NCBI GenBank assembly: GCA_963691655.1
Contig: OY829326.1
Coordinates: 38,157,989 to 38,221,988 of the forward strand
Reading direction: 5' to 3'
Source of the DNA: Toxonevra muliebris
Lineage: Eukaryota; Arthropoda; Insecta; Diptera; Pallopteridae
DNA length: 64,000 nt
Shown piece by piece: positions 60,168 to 64,000 of this stretch. The notes beneath the pieces are model-generated. The model had not been told where the DNA came from, searched no databases, and saw nothing but the letters and a program-made list of their open reading frames with translations. The translations under genes and the position numbers were made by a program. Every line of letters starts with the position of its first letter. Positions within the stretch are counted from its first letter, which is position 1.

Positions 60168-61374
60168 TTTATACCGACATTCTCATAACAATGATCGCTC
60201 ACCGAATAACACAAAAGCAATCGTGATATCACACACTCGCAAGATACGGGGCTATTTACTTCCGTCACCATATTTTCACCCTTAGTGCTTGCTTTTTTGC
60301 CGATTTGTGCAATTTTAAAGCACGATCCGCTGAGCTCATCGAGTATTTTTTGAGATTTGTAAAGCTTTTCCCTTGCGCCAATACGATGAGCTGTGTAGGC
60401 CAAATCGTGCTTTAACCTTTTTTAATGCATTTAAAGATAAAATTTCATTTCGGAATTCCATGAATTCGTTGGTTACGTTATTAACAACAGTTTCTAATTG
60501 AAAACGTAAACAGAAATTTGTTATGTAAGCAGATAGTGAAGGGGAAAAAATTTACTGGTATATGATACATCACGACGTGTGCTAAATGAAAGTTTATGTG
60601 CATTTTATATGGTAAGAGTCAAGTTTTCACTTCAAGCATCGTAATGTCATCGTATTTTTGCCATATGTTTATTGCACACCTGTAGCTTCTGTGTGATGCT
60701 CTAACAGCATTTCCTTTGCAAGGAGTTTTGTGCACGGGTAAAGAACCAGATGATGAAAGACCGAGAATGACCGAGATAAAAAAAAATTATCAATTTGACT
60801 ACGTCATACGTAAACACTGAATGTTGTTATTCGTTTGATGGATGCTGGTTTGAATTACGTTAGAACACTTCGCAAATACAAACGTTACGTACCACCTGAG
60901 ATGAAATCTGATCGCTACCTTTCTGTTTGTTCTTCTGAATTTGGTTTCTACCAAAACAAAATTTAAAAAAAAAAATCGTGCAGTGGTTTTACTATCAACG
61001 ATACACTAAGCAAAACATGTTTCGGGTACTGCTTCAAAACCAGAAGCGATTTTGTTCTACAGTCAAAACAAAGCTGAATCCAACAAATAATCTTCACCAT
61101 TCTCGATGCCACGAATGCACAGCAGCAATTAATATAGCAATACAGTAATTAATGAAAATGCTTAATCGTTCTTTATTGCATATTAATTTAGTTTTAATGT
61201 ATATTTAATACCGATTTATAATTTTTCGATGCATTCATATGTTCGATGCATCAATTTACCTATTTATCTCAAATAAAAATAATAATTGGAGTAGAAAAAA
61301 CCCTATTTTTCTTTTTTACATGGTTAACCCATACATACATACGCATTTAACTACACACATTCACAGTGTAATAT
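60168..61374. other. Intergenic DNA with one unexplained 85-codon frame
   Basis: The minus-strand frame 60146-60403 (AYTAHRIGAREKLYKSQK) overlaps the MITE edge. It has no known motif but is less AT-rich than its surroundings. Otherwise nothing is recognisable. Confidence 0.35.
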
Positions 61375-62640
61375 AGAGTATCTGGTGGAGTCCGTCAAGG
61401 TTCCGTACTGGGCCAAGTATTATGGAATCTTATGTACGATGGCGTACTTCGACTCAACCTGCCAGAACGGGCTAAAATTATTGGTTTTGCTGACGACATT
61501 GCCATTGTACTTGTTGCGAAATTTCTTGGTGAAGCTGAATCATTTTGCTCAAGGGGTTATATACGTTTTGGTACGGGAAACTTAGGGCATATTTGTGATT
61601 TTTTTTGGACTATTTTAAATAATTCATTTAAAAGTAGTATAACAGGTATACATAGTACATATTCGTATGAAAAAAAAGAGTGGTCGGATATGAAAAAATA
61701 TTGAAAATTGTAAAAGTTGTAGCTCTTGTCCTGATGCTCGTTTTTTTCTGCAGAGTCTGGCGGTGACCACGATTGAATGCCAACAACTAAACTGTAATTA
61801 AAAATATAAAAAAATTTACGGTTGTGAACTACAGCGCCGAGTAGTTGAACGAAAAATTTCGAAAAAAAAACTTTTTCTCATACGAAAACCATGATGCAAA
61901 AAAAACAGTCGATTTTTGAGTCTCAAAAATGTATTTAAAAAAATTATTAGTTAAGACAAATACTGCACATGAAAAAATTATCGTTCAAGTACTCCGTATT
62001 GTAACTAGAAAAAAATTTAAAAAAAAAATAGATGAATTGGTTAAGTTTTTTTTTTGAGATATCGCGGTCACCGCAAAGGCAATTTTCAAAAAACATGATT
62101 CGGAGAAAATCACGTTTAAAGTTTTGAGTGCACTTTATTCATGAACAGTAGCGTGCTACAAATCGAGTTGCTACTTACGATCTACTGCTCGGATTGACTT
62201 GAAATTTTTTCGACTTTTTGACTCATGAAAACGTTTATAACCCCTTAAGTGAACTAACGTTGGCTGGTCACAAAACAGAAGCTATATTAAGTAACAAAAA
62301 ACAAAAGTTCGAAATCGTGAGGATATTAGTCAGTGGACACGTGGTGGAGTCTAAACCATACGTTAATTATCTAGGCGTTACAATAGACCACAGGTTGAAT
62401 TTCAAACAAAATTTGATGTACGCAAACACTAAAGTAACCGAAATAATGACGTCTCTAACGCGAATAATGATGAACACAAGGAGTCCTAAGCAGAACCATA
62501 AAAAACTACTTACCAGTGTAGTAACCCCGATGCTGATTTATGCAGCTTCAATATTGGTGAAAGCTATGAACTGCAGCTCTTACTCCAGAGGAATAACATC
62601 GACGTATCGGCTGAGTACCGCGGAAGAAGGGTGGATTATT
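61375..62640 (+). pseudogene. Non-LTR retrotransposon reverse transcriptase fragment split by a DNA element
   Basis: The plus strand reads VSGGVRQGSVLGQVLWNLMY then FADDIAIVLVAKFLGEAES (61381-61540). These are the GVPQGSVLGP and F/YADD motifs of a non-LTR reverse transcriptase; the catalytic Asp pair is intact. The protein resumes at 62247 with ELTLAGHKTEAILSNKK, then KPYVNYLGVTIDHRLNFKQN and the thumb region to about 62640. Between the parts lies a 696 bp insert with inverted repeats (61551-62246). Around 20 codons expected at the junction are missing, so the insertion came with a deletion or later loss. Confidence 0.85.
61551..62246. mobile_element. 696 bp inverted-repeat element inserted in the reverse transcriptase
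   Basis: AAGGGGTTATATACGTTTT (61551-61569) is inverted at 62228-62246 with one mismatch in 19. The interior is AT-rich and non-coding. It interrupts a recognisable reverse transcriptase, which independently fixes its boundaries. Size and G-rich tips recall the element at 8400-9055, so the two may be related families. Confidence 0.75.
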
Positions 62641-64000
62641 GGTGCGGTGAGCTGAAAAGCAAGTCCCACACTTTTCGGCTTTCAACGCGTTGTGCCACCT
62701 CTACCAAAAAAACGTTCACAGTTACCACACAAACAAACAACTTCTACTACTTGTATTACTTGAATTAACAAGAATTTTTATACTTTGGGCTAGCCTGGTC
62801 TTGGTGTGGTATTAACACAAGGATTAAAGTTTGAACATTGTATTTCAAGTAATGGATAACTTTGTTTATCAGGTAAACTTAAAATATTCTCTGCCTTGAC
62901 AGGAGCCAACAGATTCATATATAAAAAGTAAAAGCTTCTTGTCCGAAAAACGGACTTCTATATTTATTAATTTAAAAAACTCACTTAATCAGTTATTTCT
63001 ATGCTTTGAAAATATAAGTATAAGACTCAATGAAACACAAAATACATGTGTAGTATCCTTTTAAAATGTAACAATTTTTCTGTTTTTTGTGCTCGTGTTT
63101 AAGGAAACCTAAGCTCAACCAAAATAAAAATGTGAAATTCACTTTTTCCATTTCTGGAATAAGTTTTTTAACCGACTGACTATTGCAGCAAAGTGTAAAA
63201 TTTTAAATGAATATCTACATTCATATACAAATCGATGACTTGCTTATTATTTCCCTAAATTGAATTGTTGCATTACAAATGACATAGTTCCCATCATTTG
63301 TTATTGAGACTCATAACATTTTATTTATGTATTGGTACAAGCAGTGGCGGATTTAAGGAACGGATTATGGGGCTGACTATAATAAATTATGAGAAACACG
63401 AAATTTGTAAAACCTAACTAGAAGTCAAAGTACCGAAAACATTGACGCACGCAATTACCCGAAGCCGAAAAGAAGAAGGTTAACAATTAAAAAAAATTAG
63501 ACGGTGTAAAGCTGGATACTTCCTATATTTCCATTTTTCAATATCTATTACAAATAAAAAAAAAAATTCCGGAAAAACGATTTTTCATAGACTTCTGCAG
63601 TCAATGGTGGATACAATTCTTCAATAATTTCTATATTTCAGGAAAAGTTTCAGTTGCCATTTGCCCACAAGATATCAGTCAAGCAAAAAATTTTTGCATT
63701 TTTGAAATACAAATAAAATAATTTTCTCAGATGCCCTCGTCATCCGTTATTGTCTGCATGTGCAATGAAAACTTTTTACATTCCATATTCATAAACAAAA
63801 CAATTAACTTTATATTCCTTTAATATACCTACATATTATGTAACTTAAGTTAACAAATATCATTAGCAACAAGGCGGCAGCTTTCTACTGCCTACTGACA
63901 TACATAACTAGACATAAAGTGCCAATGGGGAATGATGCAAGCATGTGTTATTCTTCAGACTTACTTATGTGAATGAATTTTTGATTAACGTAGATATGTG
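62641..64000. other. AT-rich DNA to the right edge; single hAT-like end at about 63344
   Basis: CAGTGGCGGATTTAAGGAAC at 63343 looks like the outer end of a hAT-type element; its partner end was not found before the window stops. No gene seen. Confidence 0.35.

Noticed and set aside
60146..60403. 85-codon frame as a real gene
   Set aside because: Its 3' end runs into a recent MITE and no domain is recognised; kept only as an unexplained frame.

Overview
The window is nuclear DNA from a higher fly, most likely a tephritid fruit fly (inference). It is very AT-rich, genes are split by GT-AG introns, and the recognisable proteins read as close relatives of Drosophila proteins. The spaces and long introns are packed with decayed transposons, as is common in tephritid genomes. 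There are no operons, CRISPR arrays or bacterial signals. I found no tRNA or rRNA gene by eye.

Six protein-coding genes can be rebuilt with consistent splice phases. (1) Acetyl-CoA synthetase, minus strand, 5' part only: exons 13350-13660 and 49-787 around a 12.6 kb intron; it runs off the left edge. (2) Glycine cleavage system H protein, minus strand, three exons in 20843-21586. (3) A 379-residue multi-pass membrane protein with a Gln-rich tail, minus strand, five exons in 25374-30484. (4) tRNA 2'-phosphotransferase, plus strand, one exon, 35891-36571. (5) A nucleotidyltransferase of the terminal uridylyltransferase / non-canonical poly(A) polymerase type, plus strand, three exons in 36678-38821, starting only 106 bases after gene 4. 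(6) A DUF229 sulfatase-like type II membrane protein, minus strand, four exons in 41033-45346, convergent with gene 5.

About 13.7-20.8 kb and 45.4-64 kb hold no convincing host gene. They carry fragments of non-LTR retrotransposons (RNase H and reverse transcriptase remnants at 14.3, 46.9, 47.7, 50.8, 58.9 and 61.4 kb, and another at 34.1 kb), a Tc1-like transposase remnant at 1.9-2.7 kb inside the first intron of gene 1, and many short terminal-inverted-repeat elements. Two insertions have clear target-site duplications: 8 bp around 59968-60159 and 11 bp around 58920-59041.

The gene set is metabolic (acetyl-CoA synthesis, glycine cleavage) and RNA-processing (genes 4 and 5). The most interesting arrangement is the close tandem of genes 4 and 5, where a strong splice acceptor abuts the second start codon; this suggests shared or dicistronic transcription. 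I found no wholly new molecular system. The other notable signals are long hairpins, nested fold-back elements and a family of paired palindromic repeats.
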